Source: an uncultured Desulfovibrio sp. (GTDB lineage Bacteria; Desulfobacterota; Desulfovibrionia; Desulfovibrionales; Desulfovibrionaceae). From it: a stretch of 64,000 nucleotides of DNA. A program made the translations under genes and the position numbers. Where the stretch lies: the NCBI RefSeq assembly GCF_944324525.1, contig NZ_CALUWS010000002.1, positions 62,001 through 126,000 of the forward strand. Reading direction: 5' to 3'. The number at the start of each line of letters is the position of its first letter. Positions within the stretch are counted from its first letter, which is position 1. Below are positions 8,739 to 16,570 of the stretch, in pieces. The notes below the pieces were generated by a model that searched no databases, was not told where the DNA came from, and saw only the letters and a list, made by a program, of their open reading frames with translations.

Positions 8739-8786
8739 GAGCGGGAAAAACACGGTCTTCCCGCTCACGTTGGGCCGTATCTTTTT
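8728..8786 (+). terminator. Terminator hairpin of serS
   Basis: Perfect 19-bp stem (8728-8746 with 8759-8777), 12-base loop, then TATCTTTTTCT. It overlaps the repeat copy, so the repeat seems to have been used as terminator material. Confidence 0.85.
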
Positions 8787-8816
8787 CTCCGCCAGTCCGT
8801 CAGCGGCCGCGCCCCC

Positions 8817-9503
8817 TCAAGAACGCTCCTTCCCGCCGGCGGCCAGTTCCTTCACCGAGGTGGAGCGCATGTCCTCGCCGTCGAAGATCTCGCAAGCGGC
8901 ATCCGGCCCCTGTTCGGCCAGACGGCGCAGCAGCGGGGCGTCCATCATGTCCGGCGGCAGTTGCCGCAAGGCCCATGCGGCCATGCCCCGGCAGATGACG
9001 TCCGGGTCTTCCAGCCCCCGGCGCAGCCACGGGCGGGCCCATTCCGCCAGCGCCGGGCGGGCCTGCGCCAGCCTGCCGATCCCCCAGAAACAGGAACGGC
9101 GCAAAACGTCATGGTCGCAAAAGTTGTCGTCCTTTTCCAACTCGATGACGTAGGAGATGAGGACGCGATGGAAATCCTTCGCCGCCAGGTCCGACGCGCA
9201 GCAGGCTTCGGCGAAGGCTTCGGGGATGCCCCAGCCGATATTGCCGGACTCTTCGTTCATGTGCCACATGAGGCGGCGCATGATGTTGCGCACGGCCTCG
9301 GGCTGCTCGCGCTCCAGCCCGGCGACGACGGCCCCCAGCGCCACGGCGGCCCGGTGACGCAGACAGGGCGACAGCAGCAGGAAGGAAAGCAGCGGCCCCA
9401 CGGCGGAAAGGCCTTCTCCAGCGACTTCGGGCAGGTGGGCGCGCCAGTCCGGCGCTTCGAGCAGCTGCCGGAAACGAGTCTTGGCGTTACGCATGCGGGA
9501 CAT
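8817..9503 (-). CDS. HEAT-like repeat protein
   Basis: A 228-residue all-helical protein starting MSRMRNAKTRFRQLLEAPDW after a strong AAGGAGGAAA site. Repeated units such as VLRRSCFWGIGRLAQARPAL and VICRGMAAWALRQLPPDMMD have the HEAT/PBS-lyase-like repeat look. No catalytic residues can be named. A conserved Desulfovibrio family of this kind is known as DVU0298-like; I suggest that link from memory, not from a search. It follows serS in convergent orientation and is preceded by a palindromic repeat. Probably a cytoplasmic scaffold. Confidence 0.8.
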   Translation of the reverse strand: MSRMRNAKTRFRQLLEAPDWRAHLPEVAGEGLSAVGPLLSFLLLSPCLRHRAAVALGAVVAGLEREQPEAVRNIMRRLMWHMNEESGNIGWGIPEAFAEACCASDLAAKDFHRVLISYVIELEKDDNFCDHDVLRRSCFWGIGRLAQARPALAEWARPWLRRGLEDPDVICRGMAAWALRQLPPDMMDAPLLRRLAEQGPDAACEIFDGEDMRSTSVKELAAGGKERS

Positions 9504-9518
9504 GGTTTTTCCTCCTTG

Positions 9519-9565
9519 GAGCATTCTCCGTTTGGAACGCGTTGTGTTTCAAATGGGAAATGCCC
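9519..9565. repeat. Dispersed palindromic repeat, copy 2
   Basis: Twenty-base arms (9519-9538 and 9546-9565) pair imperfectly around a 7-base loop. The right arm runs into the stop codon of the LysO C-terminal gene (reverse strand TAGGGCATTTCCC), and the left arm lies upstream of the HEAT gene. The same arm and loop lengths are seen at 39821-39867. Confidence 0.75.
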
Positions 9566-10164
9566 TAAAGCTTGCAGAAGAACGTCACCCAGAACGGCAC
9601 GCTGAAATCAAGGATCATGGCGTGAACGATGGAGACGAAGACCCATTGCTGCCCGGCATAGCGGGTGATGATGGGCAATGTGGTGTCCATGGTGGAGGCC
9701 CCGCCGCAGGATATGGGCGCCAGCGGGCTGATCCAGCGGACGAGCAAGGGCGCGAACAGCAGCGTGATGAGTTCGCGCATGATGTTGGCCATGAGCGCCA
9801 CCGTCCCCAGCTCCGCCCCCTTGTACTGGGTGATGAAGACCGAGGAAAGCGAATAGTAGGCAAAGCCCGCGCCCACGGCAAGGCATTCGCTCATGCTGTA
9901 GACCATGAACAGGCTCACCAGGGCCGACCCCGCGAAGGTCCCCACGGCGGTCGCCAGCGGCAGCAGCAGCACACGCGGCCGCAGGGTGCGCAGGATCTCG
10001 CCCAGACGCCGGTCATAGCCGATGGAAAAGCCCACCAGCAGCATGAGCACATAGAGGACATATACCGTGGCCTCATGCCCCAGCAGATAGTCCGGGACCC
10101 AGCCCAGCCAGGCGCAGAGCGCGCCCAGGATGAAACAGCAGATGATGCCGAGACTACCGCCCAT
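9565..10164 (-). CDS. LysO-family exporter, C-terminal subunit
   Basis: A 199-residue integral membrane protein matching the C-terminal (DUF340) half of the lysine exporter LysO/YbjE. Hydrophobic segments include GIICCFILGALCAWLGWV and VLYVLMLLVGFSIG; the conserved loops DRRLGEI, GFAYYSLSSVFIT, ANIMRE and CGGASTMDTTLP are present. The start at MGGSLGII has GGAGG upstream. It overlaps the 3' end of the N-terminal gene by 11 bases, so the two halves are surely made together. In E. coli both halves are one polypeptide. The likely role is export of lysine or toxic analogues at the inner membrane. Confidence 0.85.
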   Translation of the reverse strand: MGGSLGIICCFILGALCAWLGWVPDYLLGHEATVYVLYVLMLLVGFSIGYDRRLGEILRTLRPRVLLLPLATAVGTFAGSALVSLFMVYSMSECLAVGAGFAYYSLSSVFITQYKGAELGTVALMANIMRELITLLFAPLLVRWISPLAPISCGGASTMDTTLPIITRYAGQQWVFVSIVHAMILDFSVPFWVTFFCKL

Positions 10165-10570
10165 GCGGACGTACCTCCTCTCCGGAACGGGCGGACGCCT
10201 CCGGCGGGACGGGAGCGTCCTCAAAAGCGGTGGCCATGCCCGAGGCATCCGCGGGGCTGCCGGCGGGCTCGCCGGGCATGGCGGCGTGCGCATGGCGGCC
10301 CGCCTGCGCACCGGGGAAGAAGCGCCGGACAAGGAGGACGGCGACCATGCTCCCCCCCACGCCCGCCAGCGTGAGCGCCAGGGCCCGGCCGCCCAGCAGG
10401 GGCAGATTGCCCATGAGGGTGGAATCCCCCCCTACCGCCACGCCAAGCACGAAGAGCAGGAGCAGGATGGTGGGCGTGATGGCGCGCGGCACCTGCGCCA
10501 GCCAGGCGACGTTGCGCAGGCACAGGCCGAGCGCCATGCCCGCCAGCATGAGACTAATGGGAATGAACAT
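10154..10570 (-). CDS. LysO-family exporter, N-terminal subunit
   Basis: A 138-residue membrane protein beginning MFIPISLMLAGMALGLCLRN. Residues 1-90 have three hydrophobic segments and the RNVAWLAQV and LFVLGVAVGGD motifs of the LysO N-terminal half. The last 45 residues are a Pro/Ala/Glu-rich tail that replaces the join to the second half. Its stop lies inside the next gene. GAGG lies before the ATG. The 278-residue orphan gene ends just downstream of nothing: the spacing to it is only 2 bases, so it may belong to the same transcript. Confidence 0.82.
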   Translation of the reverse strand: MFIPISLMLAGMALGLCLRNVAWLAQVPRAITPTILLLLFVLGVAVGGDSTLMGNLPLLGGRALALTLAGVGGSMVAVLLVRRFFPGAQAGRHAHAAMPGEPAGSPADASGMATAFEDAPVPPEASARSGEEVRPHGR

Positions 10571-10572
10571 GA

Positions 10573-11409
10573 CTACCTCGGAAGAAAGGATTGCAGGGCG
10601 TTTTGCAGGAAAGCCAGCATCTGGTCATAACGGAAAGCGTCGTCGAGCATCAGGTCCACATCCCGCAGGATCCAGACGCGACGCCCGCGAAAGACCCGGT
10701 GGCTCAGCGGTTCGAGCTTTCCGGGCAGGGCGGCGGCCCGGGCCGCGGCGGACCCCATGATGATGACGCCCCGCGCCTTGAGCGCCAGGAGCCCCGACCA
10801 GAAGATCTGGGCGTCGGCCTGCAGGGCCTGCCCGGCATCAGGCAGGCAGACGGGCCAGAAGGTATGCGTGCCCTGCGGATGGCCGAGGTCCTGCAAGAGA
10901 CGCCGGAAAAACAGGCCGCGCTCGGCCTTGCCGGGCTGCCCGCCGTCGCAAAGGTCGCTGCCCAGGTTCCAGTAGGTCCAGGCCACCAGCCCGGGCCGCG
11001 TGCGAGCAAGGCGCTCCTGCCAGGGGGCGGGCCAGAGGGCGGGCGCCAGCGGGCGCCACTCCGCTTCCGCGCGGGCGGCTTCCCGCGGCTGTTCGTCGGC
11101 ATGCTGCGGCCCGGACGGCCGGGCGGAAGGACGGGCCGTGGGACGAGCGGACGGGCCGTTCGCGGGGCCGACGGCGGGACGGTGCGGCTCGCGGGACGGC
11201 ACGCCGGCATCAGCCCGCCCCGAGACGGGGGGCCGCTGTCCGGCGGGACTGGCGGGTTGGCCGAAACGGGCAGGCCGGGCGGAGGCCGCCCCCGCGCTCT
11301 GTTCCGCCGTGAGGGACAACTCCGGCGGCAGGTCGGCGGGAGAGAGCAGATAGCGCAGGCCGAGCCGCTGCCACGGGGCCGCCAGCGGACTTACAGACGC
11401 AAAAGCCAT
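10573..11409 (-). CDS. Hypothetical protein with Pro/Arg/Ala-rich low-complexity insert
   Basis: A 278-residue protein with no family I recognise. The N-terminal 30 residues and the C-terminal 150 (WTYWNLGSDLCDG, GTHTFWPVCLP, ALKARGVIIMGSAAARAAAL) look like a folded domain. In between is a low-complexity segment, roughly residues 35-110, rich in Pro, Arg and Ala with ARPSARPSG-type repeats. Its start overlaps the 3' end of coaBC by 19 bases and its stop lies 2 bases before lysO, so all are probably one transcript. The C-terminal part superficially recalls uracil-DNA glycosylase-like folds, but I cannot show catalytic motifs. Confidence 0.65.
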   Translation of the reverse strand: MAFASVSPLAAPWQRLGLRYLLSPADLPPELSLTAEQSAGAASARPARFGQPASPAGQRPPVSGRADAGVPSREPHRPAVGPANGPSARPTARPSARPSGPQHADEQPREAARAEAEWRPLAPALWPAPWQERLARTRPGLVAWTYWNLGSDLCDGGQPGKAERGLFFRRLLQDLGHPQGTHTFWPVCLPDAGQALQADAQIFWSGLLALKARGVIIMGSAAARAAALPGKLEPLSHRVFRGRRVWILRDVDLMLDDAFRYDQMLAFLQNALQSFLPR

Positions 11410-12626
11410 GACAGCAGCTCCCAGGCCACGTCGGCCTTGGCCTGTTGCGGCCAGATCTCCTCACGGCCGTTCCTGTCCGTGACGGCCATGCTGTTGGTCG
11501 GGCTGCCGAAACCGCTGCCCTGACCGTTGATGCGGTTGCCCGCCAGCAGGTCGGCATCCTTGCGGGCGCGCTTGGCGCGGGCCAGCGCCATGAGCGCGTC
11601 CATGTCCGGCGCGGTCTCGGCCGCGAAACCGAGCGTCTTCTGCCCGGGCCGCCGCCGGGCGGCGAGGGTGGCGAAAATGTCGGGATTGGCCTGGAATCGG
11701 ATGCTGAAACCGTCCTGCGCGCCTTCTTTCTTGAATTTTTCCGGCCCGAACGGTTCGGGCGAGAAATCGGCCACCGCCGCCGTGAAGCAGCCCATATCCA
11801 TGTCCGGCCAGACGTCCGCCGCCGCCGTGAACATGTCGCGCGCCGTCAGCACGTCCACACGCCGTATCTCCGGCGGCAACCCGGGGCAGCCAGGCCCGCA
11901 GACGGCGGTCACCTCCGCGCCGCGCAGCCAGGCCGCAAGGGCCAGCGCCCCGCCCATATGGCCGCTGGAGGGATTGCTCCAGTAGCGTACGCCGTCCCAC
12001 GGCTCGCGGGTGGGACCGAGCGTCACCAGCACCCGCCGCCCGGCCATGTCCTGCGGCGACAGGGCCCGCAGCGCATGCCAGAAAAGCTGTTCCACCGGCG
12101 CAAGGCGGCCCTGTCCCTCGTCGCCGCAGGCCGCACGGCCGCAGTCCGGCAGGATCAGCCGCGCGCCGCGCTCCCGCAGCGTGGCCACGTTGGCCTGAGT
12201 GGCCGGATGACGCCACATGCGCGGATTCATGGCCGGCGCCAGCAGCAGCGGCCCCTCGAAGGCCAGCGCCTGCGCCGACAGCATGTCCGAGGCCGCGCCC
12301 TGCGCCAGACGGGACAGGGCGTCCGCGCTGGCCGGGGCCACCAGCATGGCCTGGGCGTGCTGGCCCGGCTCCAGATGGGCAAAAGGTTCTTCGCCGGGAG
12401 CGAACATCTCCCCGTAGACCGGCATGGCCCCCAGCGCCTCGAAGAGCAGCGGGGTCACGAACTGCCGCGCGCCGGACGTCAGCGTCACGGAAACGTGCAC
12501 ATCCAGCTGCCGCAGCGCCCGCAGCACATCGGTCAGGCGATAGCAGGCCACCGAGCCGCAGATGCCCAGATGCAGGCGCTTGCCGGCAAACTGGCGGCTC
12601 CGGCTGAAAAGGCAGTCCAGGCTCAC
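11391..12626 (-). CDS. coaBC: Bifunctional phosphopantothenoylcysteine decarboxylase / phosphopantothenate-cysteine ligase
   Basis: Makes 4'-phosphopantetheine for coenzyme A in two steps. The 411-residue protein has the flavin-binding CoaC half (GICGSVACYRL, the FAHLEPG segment with the probable catalytic His, LLLAPAMNPRMW, and the CGDEGQGRL substrate flap) followed by the CoaB half (VLVTLGPTREPWDGVRYWSN, CFTAAVADFSP, DADLLAGNRI). The start is GTG, overlapping the TGA of the preceding lipoprotein gene as GTGA, so translation is coupled. Length and order are normal. Confidence 0.93.
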   Translation of the reverse strand: MSLDCLFSRSRQFAGKRLHLGICGSVACYRLTDVLRALRQLDVHVSVTLTSGARQFVTPLLFEALGAMPVYGEMFAPGEEPFAHLEPGQHAQAMLVAPASADALSRLAQGAASDMLSAQALAFEGPLLLAPAMNPRMWRHPATQANVATLRERGARLILPDCGRAACGDEGQGRLAPVEQLFWHALRALSPQDMAGRRVLVTLGPTREPWDGVRYWSNPSSGHMGGALALAAWLRGAEVTAVCGPGCPGLPPEIRRVDVLTARDMFTAAADVWPDMDMGCFTAAVADFSPEPFGPEKFKKEGAQDGFSIRFQANPDIFATLAARRRPGQKTLGFAAETAPDMDALMALARAKRARKDADLLAGNRINGQGSGFGSPTNSMAVTDRNGREEIWPQQAKADVAWELLSWLLRL

Positions 12627-13189
12627 AGTTCGCGCTCCTGCAGGCCGCCGGAAGACGGCGCGCCCCAGCTCTCGGACGTGCCCACCGGCGGCGCATCCGC
12701 CGCGGGCGCGGCGAAACCGCCGTCGCTGACGCCGCCGTCGCCGCCGGAGGCACTCCCGCCGCCCGACAGACTGAGCATGCTGCCGTCCGGCAGACGATTG
12801 CCCGCGCAGACGGTCATCACCGTCTGCACCGCCTGCGATTCCACCACCACGACGGCCATGCGTTCGCCGTTTTCGTAAACGTAGATGCCCTTGTTGGCGC
12901 GGCTCTGCTGCAGGCGCAACTGCCAGCCCGCCCCCTGCAGGCTGTTGAAGAGGTTTTGCGCCACGGCCGAGGACGTCACCTGCCCGAAAGCCACTTCCAC
13001 GCCCTCGCTGCCGTTGACCCGCGAGTGCTCGCCGGAGAGCGTCATGCCCGCCGGGAAGGCGACCCCCAGCAGCTGGCTTTGCCGGGTATTCTCACCGGGG
13101 CCGAAAGGATTGTCGATGCCCAGCGAGGCGCAGCCCGCACTCAGGGCAAAAAGGGCGCAAAGGCTCAAGGTGACAAAAAGACGCGGCAT
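12623..13189 (-). CDS. Lipoprotein of unknown function
   Basis: A 188-residue lipoprotein with signal MPRLFVTLSLCALFALSAGC (lipid Cys 20). The mature part (VAFPAGMTLSGEHSRVNGSE) resembles small periplasmic lipoproteins annotated as DUF4810/DUF799-like in Desulfovibrio, but I cannot assign one. The last 50 residues are Gly/Ser/Pro-rich. CAGGAG lies before the ATG. It is first in the transcript that continues into coaBC through a GTGA overlap, and divergent from queA with a 122-base gap. Confidence 0.75.
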   Translation of the reverse strand: MPRLFVTLSLCALFALSAGCASLGIDNPFGPGENTRQSQLLGVAFPAGMTLSGEHSRVNGSEGVEVAFGQVTSSAVAQNLFNSLQGAGWQLRLQQSRANKGIYVYENGERMAVVVVESQAVQTVMTVCAGNRLPDGSMLSLSGGGSASGGDGGVSDGGFAAPAADAPPVGTSESWGAPSSGGLQEREL

Positions 13190-13311
13190 GGCTATACTCC
13201 TGCGGATGGTGCTCGTTCCCTCCGGGGAACGGCTGAAAACGATAGCCTCTCCCGTCCGCGCTGACAAGACCGCAGCGCCGGCGGCCCGCTCGACTTCCTC
13301 GGAGATCGCCC

Positions 13312-14442
13312 ATGTCCCAGCCCGTTTTCCCGCCCGTGACCGACAACGACTTCCAGCTCGAATCCTACCGCTTCGACCTCCCCCCGGAGCAGATCGCCCA
13401 GTTCCCGCCGGAGACGCGCGGCGCTTCGCGCCTGCTCGTCATGCCGCGTCGGGGAGAACTGACGCTTGAGGATCATGCCTTTACGGATCTGCCCGACCTG
13501 CTGCCCGAGGGGGCCCTGCTGGTGGCCAACAATTCCCGCGTGCTGCAGGCCCGCCTGCTGGGCACGCGCGGCACGGGCGGCAAGGTGGAGTTCCTGCTGC
13601 TTACCCCCCTGCCGCTGGTGATGGAAAATGCCCATCGCCGCAAGGATGTCGATGACGGCTGGAGCGCCGAGGTCAGCGGTCTCGTGCGCTGCGGCGGCAG
13701 CATCCGGGACGGGGAAAGCGTCACTTTCGGCGCGGGGATCACGGTGACCGTGCTGGAATCCGGCCCCTTCGGGCAACGCCGGGTGCGGCTGGACTGGGAA
13801 GGCGACCTTGCGGCGGCCTTCGCGGCCACGGGGCACATCCCCCTGCCGCCCTACATCAAGCGCAGCGACGACAGGGAGGACCTGAGCCGCTACCAGACGG
13901 TCTACGCGCGGGAGGACAAGCTCGGTTCCGTGGCGGCCCCCACGGCGGGCCTGCACTTTACGGAAGAGCTGCGGCAGCGCCTGGCCGAACGGGGCTTCGG
14001 CTGGGCCGAGGTGACGCTCTATGTGGGCTACGGCACCTTCAGCCCCATACGCTGCGAGGACGTACGCCACCACCGCATGCACCGGGAATACGTCGAAGTG
14101 CCGGAGCGCACCGTGGAGGCCATCCGCAAGGCGCAGGCCGAGAAACGGCCCGTCATCGCCGTAGGCACCACGAGCGTCCGGGCGCTGGAAGGCGCGGCGG
14201 AAGTCTGCGGCGGGCTCCAGCCCTTTACCGGCTGGACGGACATCTTCCTGTACCCCGGCCGCCGCTTCCGGGTGGTGGACGGCATGGTGACCAATTTCCA
14301 CCTGCCGGAATCCTCGTTGCTGCTGCTCGTCTCCGCCTTTGCCGGGCGCGAACGCATGCTTGCCGCCTATGCGGAGGCCGTCCGCCGGGGCTACCGCTTC
14401 TTCTCCTACGGGGACGCCATGTTCATCCGGCCCGGCGCGTAA
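13312..14442 (+). CDS. queA: S-adenosylmethionine:tRNA ribosyltransferase-isomerase
   Basis: Transfers the ribosyl part of SAM to 7-aminomethyl-7-deazaguanine in tRNA, forming epoxyqueuosine at the wobble position. The 376-residue product has the N-terminal YRFDLPPEQIAQFPPETRGA signature, VANNSRVLQARLLG, GHIPLPPYIKR, TAGLHFTEEL and VTLYVGYGTFSP, and ends with FHLPESSLLLLVSAF and RFFSYGDAMFI. GGAG lies before the ATG. It stands as a single gene; no clear terminator is seen before the convergent secreted-protein gene. Confidence 0.97.
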   Translation: MSQPVFPPVTDNDFQLESYRFDLPPEQIAQFPPETRGASRLLVMPRRGELTLEDHAFTDLPDLLPEGALLVANNSRVLQARLLGTRGTGGKVEFLLLTPLPLVMENAHRRKDVDDGWSAEVSGLVRCGGSIRDGESVTFGAGITVTVLESGPFGQRRVRLDWEGDLAAAFAATGHIPLPPYIKRSDDREDLSRYQTVYAREDKLGSVAAPTAGLHFTEELRQRLAERGFGWAEVTLYVGYGTFSPIRCEDVRHHRMHREYVEVPERTVEAIRKAQAEKRPVIAVGTTSVRALEGAAEVCGGLQPFTGWTDIFLYPGRRFRVVDGMVTNFHLPESSLLLLVSAFAGRERMLAAYAEAVRRGYRFFSYGDAMFIRPGA

Positions 14443-14603
14443 AGGTCGGCCAGATGCGCATGCCGCCGGCGAGGAGCGGCGTTTTTCGCCGGGCAAGGGG
14501 AAAGGGGGACAAGGCCGTACCGGCATGGCGCGACGCCGCCTGACGGCAGCGACACCTTCCCGGCAGTGATGGCGGGAGGCGGGCGAACGTCTCCTGAAGC
14601 CGG

Positions 14604-15266
14604 TCAGAAATCCAGCGAAAAACGCATGCCCATGCCCACGGCGGAATCCGGTTCCTCGCTATGGGCAAAATGGTTGCCGTTTTCCTTGTCCTTGAGGGTG
14701 ATCTCCGGGCCGACGGAAATACTGAGATCATCGCTGTGCACGCCGCCGAAGGCGCGCAGGGTATGCCGTGAGTTGCCGATGGAAAGGGTCTCGTCCGGCT
14801 TGCTGGGAGCGGTCGGCGTCTGCGGCCGCCAGACGGAATCATCCGTGTCCAGACTCATGCCGAGCCCGCCCCTGCGGCGGCGGTCCTCGTCCTTTTTCTG
14901 ACGGTCGGCCTCCCGCCGGAGCGAGGCCTCGATGCTGGCGGTATTGCCGATGGCCGGGGCGTTTTGTTTGCTGCTGGTGGCGCGATGGTGCAGCGTCTTC
15001 CCTTCCACGCCCTTCTTCCAGAGCGCGTCCTCCCGGGAGGCGGACCGCCCGAACGCCCAGGACTCGCCGTGCAGCGGGGCCTTCTCCTTTGCCTTGCGGC
15101 GCTTCTGCGGGCGCTGCCGGCGCGTCTGCGCCGCATGCGCCTCCCCGGCGGACAGGAAGAGCGTCCGCGTTCCCGTGGAGCCCGCGCCGCCCATGAGCCC
15201 TACGCTGCCGAACGGCGGCGCAAGGAGCAGCAGATTCAGGGCAAGAGCAAGTATACGGACGCGCAT
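14604..15266 (-). CDS. Secreted protein with a C-terminal outer-membrane-like strand
   Basis: A 220-residue product starting MRVRILALALNLLLLAPPFG, a signal peptide probably cleaved after GEAHA near residue 45. A basic, low-complexity middle (RPQKRRKAKEK, DRQKKDEDRRRRGG) leads to a C-terminal part with alternating hydrophobic strands that ends GMGMRFSLDF. A terminal Phe with this pattern is what the BAM complex recognises in outer-membrane proteins. The whole is too small for a full barrel, so it may be a periplasmic protein or a fragment. No family is recognised. Confidence 0.6.
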   Translation of the reverse strand: MRVRILALALNLLLLAPPFGSVGLMGGAGSTGTRTLFLSAGEAHAAQTRRQRPQKRRKAKEKAPLHGESWAFGRSASREDALWKKGVEGKTLHHRATSSKQNAPAIGNTASIEASLRREADRQKKDEDRRRRGGLGMSLDTDDSVWRPQTPTAPSKPDETLSIGNSRHTLRAFGGVHSDDLSISVGPEITLKDKENGNHFAHSEEPDSAVGMGMRFSLDF

Positions 15267-15513
15267 GCTGCAGGGTACACGCAAGCCTGCCGCCCTGTAA
15301 AGAGGCCGCGCCGCCCTGCCCGCGCAGCGGCGTCAGGCGGAACAGGCGCGCGTGGAAGGCGGACGCTTCCCGCAGGACGTGAAAAAACGGACGCCGCCGT
15401 ACCAGCCTGCCGCAAGGCCGGGGAGTCCCTGACGCCGTAGCGGAAAGGACGGCTCTCTGGCAGGCGGGATGGCGCTTCCTGTTCCCGAATCGCGGCAAAG
15501 AGCTTTCGAGGGC

Positions 15514-15542
15514 TTGACAAGCCGTGAGGAGAGGCGTACCAA
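15514..15542 (+). promoter_or_regulatory. Promoter of the aromatic amino acid operon
   Basis: A consensus TTGACA at 15514-15519, 17-base spacer and TACCAA at 15537-15542. It predicts a transcript start near 15549, only a few bases before the leader peptide. In 15267-15513 I see no gene and no other clear signal. Confidence 0.7.
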
Positions 15543-15564
15543 GGTCGAAACGATGGAGTTTCTC

Positions 15565-15669
15565 ATGTTCCGCAACACCTTCGCCACCGCTTCCAACTAC
15601 GCCGCCGGCTTTTATGGCTGGTACTTTTTTGCGTACTTTACCGAAGCCTGTGGCCGGGGTCGTTGCTGA
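15565..15669 (+). CDS. Leader peptide rich in Phe, Tyr and Trp (attenuator)
   Basis: A 34-residue peptide whose centre reads NYAAGFYGWYFFAYF: nine aromatic residues in fifteen (codons about 15595-15639). I prefer the ATG at 15565, which has GGAG at the right distance; an ATG at 15553 in the same frame would add four residues but sits almost on the predicted transcript start. It lies about 100 bases before the aromatic operon and directly before a pair of competing RNA helices, so its role is to let the ribosome sense charged Phe, Tyr and Trp tRNAs. The peptide itself is probably not functional. Confidence 0.85.
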   Translation: MFRNTFATASNYAAGFYGWYFFAYFTEACGRGRC

Positions 15670-15728
15670 CATCCATCCGTCAACCGAACCATCAGGGCCG
15701 CAGGCAAACCGCCGGCGGCCCTTTTTTT
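15647..15728 (+). terminator. Attenuator: antiterminator and intrinsic terminator before the aromatic operon
   Basis: Terminator: AGGGCCGC (15694-15701) pairs with GCGGCCCT (15715-15722) and is followed by a run of T to 15728. Antiterminator: CCTGTGGCC (15647-15655) pairs with GGCCGCAGG (15696-15704) over nine pairs with one G-U, and would destroy the terminator. The first strand of the antiterminator overlaps the last leader codons, so a ribosome reaching the stop at 15669 masks it, while one stalled at the aromatic codons leaves it free. This is the classical trp/phe attenuation layout. Confidence 0.85.
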
Positions 15729-15771
15729 ATGCCGCCACGGCCCGGAACCGCATCCGCAAAGGAGAACCACC

Positions 15772-16569
15772 ATGTACCTTGGCAAGAAAGTTCGTCTGGA
15801 ACGCATCATCAATCGTGACAATGGCCGCACCATCATCGTCCCCATGGATCATGGCGTGACCATCGGCGCCGTGGACGGCCTTGTGGACATGCGCGAGACC
15901 GTCAACGACATGGCCATCGGCGGCGCGGACGCCGTGCTCATGCACAAGGGGCTCGTGCGTTGCTCCCACCGCAGCGCGGGCAAGGACATCGGCCTCATCG
16001 TCCATCTTTCCGCCTCCACCGCCCTGTCCCCCATGGGCAACACCAAGACCCTCGTGGGCACGGTGGAAGAAGGCATCAAGCACGGCGCGGACTGCGTCTC
16101 CGTGCATGTGAACCTCGGCGATCCCAATGAGCGCCTCATGCTGGCCGACCTCGGCAAGGTGGCCGAAGCCTGCGACAACTGGCATATGCCGCTGCTGGCC
16201 ATGGTCTACGCCCGCGGCCCGCAGGTCCCCAACAGCTACGACCCGAAGGTGGTGGCCCATTGCGCCCGCGTGGGCGTGGAACTGGGCGCGGACATCGTCA
16301 AGGTGCCCTACACCGGCGACATCGAAAGCTTTGCCGATGTGGTCGGCTCCTGCTGCGTGCCCGTGGTCATCGCCGGCGGCGAGCTCATGGACTCCACCCG
16401 CCAGCTCCTGCAGATGGTGCATGACTCCGTGAAGGCCGGCGGCGCGGGCGTCTCCATCGGTCGCAACGTCTTCCAGCATCCCCGCCGCATCGAGCTCGTC
16501 CGCGCCATGCGCGCCATCGTGCACGACAATGCCGACGTGGATCACGCGCTGGCCATCGTGGGAGAATAG
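15772..16569 (+). CDS. 2-amino-3,7-dideoxy-D-threo-hept-6-ulosonate synthase
   Basis: A 265-residue class I aldolase-type enzyme that makes the seven-carbon precursor ADH, the alternative to DAHP for starting the shikimate pathway in methanogens and Desulfovibrio. Seen: IIVPMDHGVTIGAVDGL near the N-terminus, SVHVNLGDPNE, ADIVKVPYTGD with the probable Schiff-base Lys, and GGAGVSIGRNVFQ phosphate-binding loop at the end. It is sometimes annotated as fructose-bisphosphate aldolase; the neighbour dehydroquinate synthase II decides for ADH synthase. AAGGAG precedes the ATG. First structural gene of the aromatic operon. Confidence 0.93.
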   Translation: MYLGKKVRLERIINRDNGRTIIVPMDHGVTIGAVDGLVDMRETVNDMAIGGADAVLMHKGLVRCSHRSAGKDIGLIVHLSASTALSPMGNTKTLVGTVEEGIKHGADCVSVHVNLGDPNERLMLADLGKVAEACDNWHMPLLAMVYARGPQVPNSYDPKVVAHCARVGVELGADIVKVPYTGDIESFADVVGSCCVPVVIAGGELMDSTRQLLQMVHDSVKAGGAGVSIGRNVFQHPRRIELVRAMRAIVHDNADVDHALAIVGE

Positions 16570-16570
16570 C

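Noticed and set aside
15469..15669. A 66-residue protein starting at 15469
   Set aside because: Its upstream part precedes the predicted promoter, and the composition before 15553 is not conserved-looking; only the short leader is supported.
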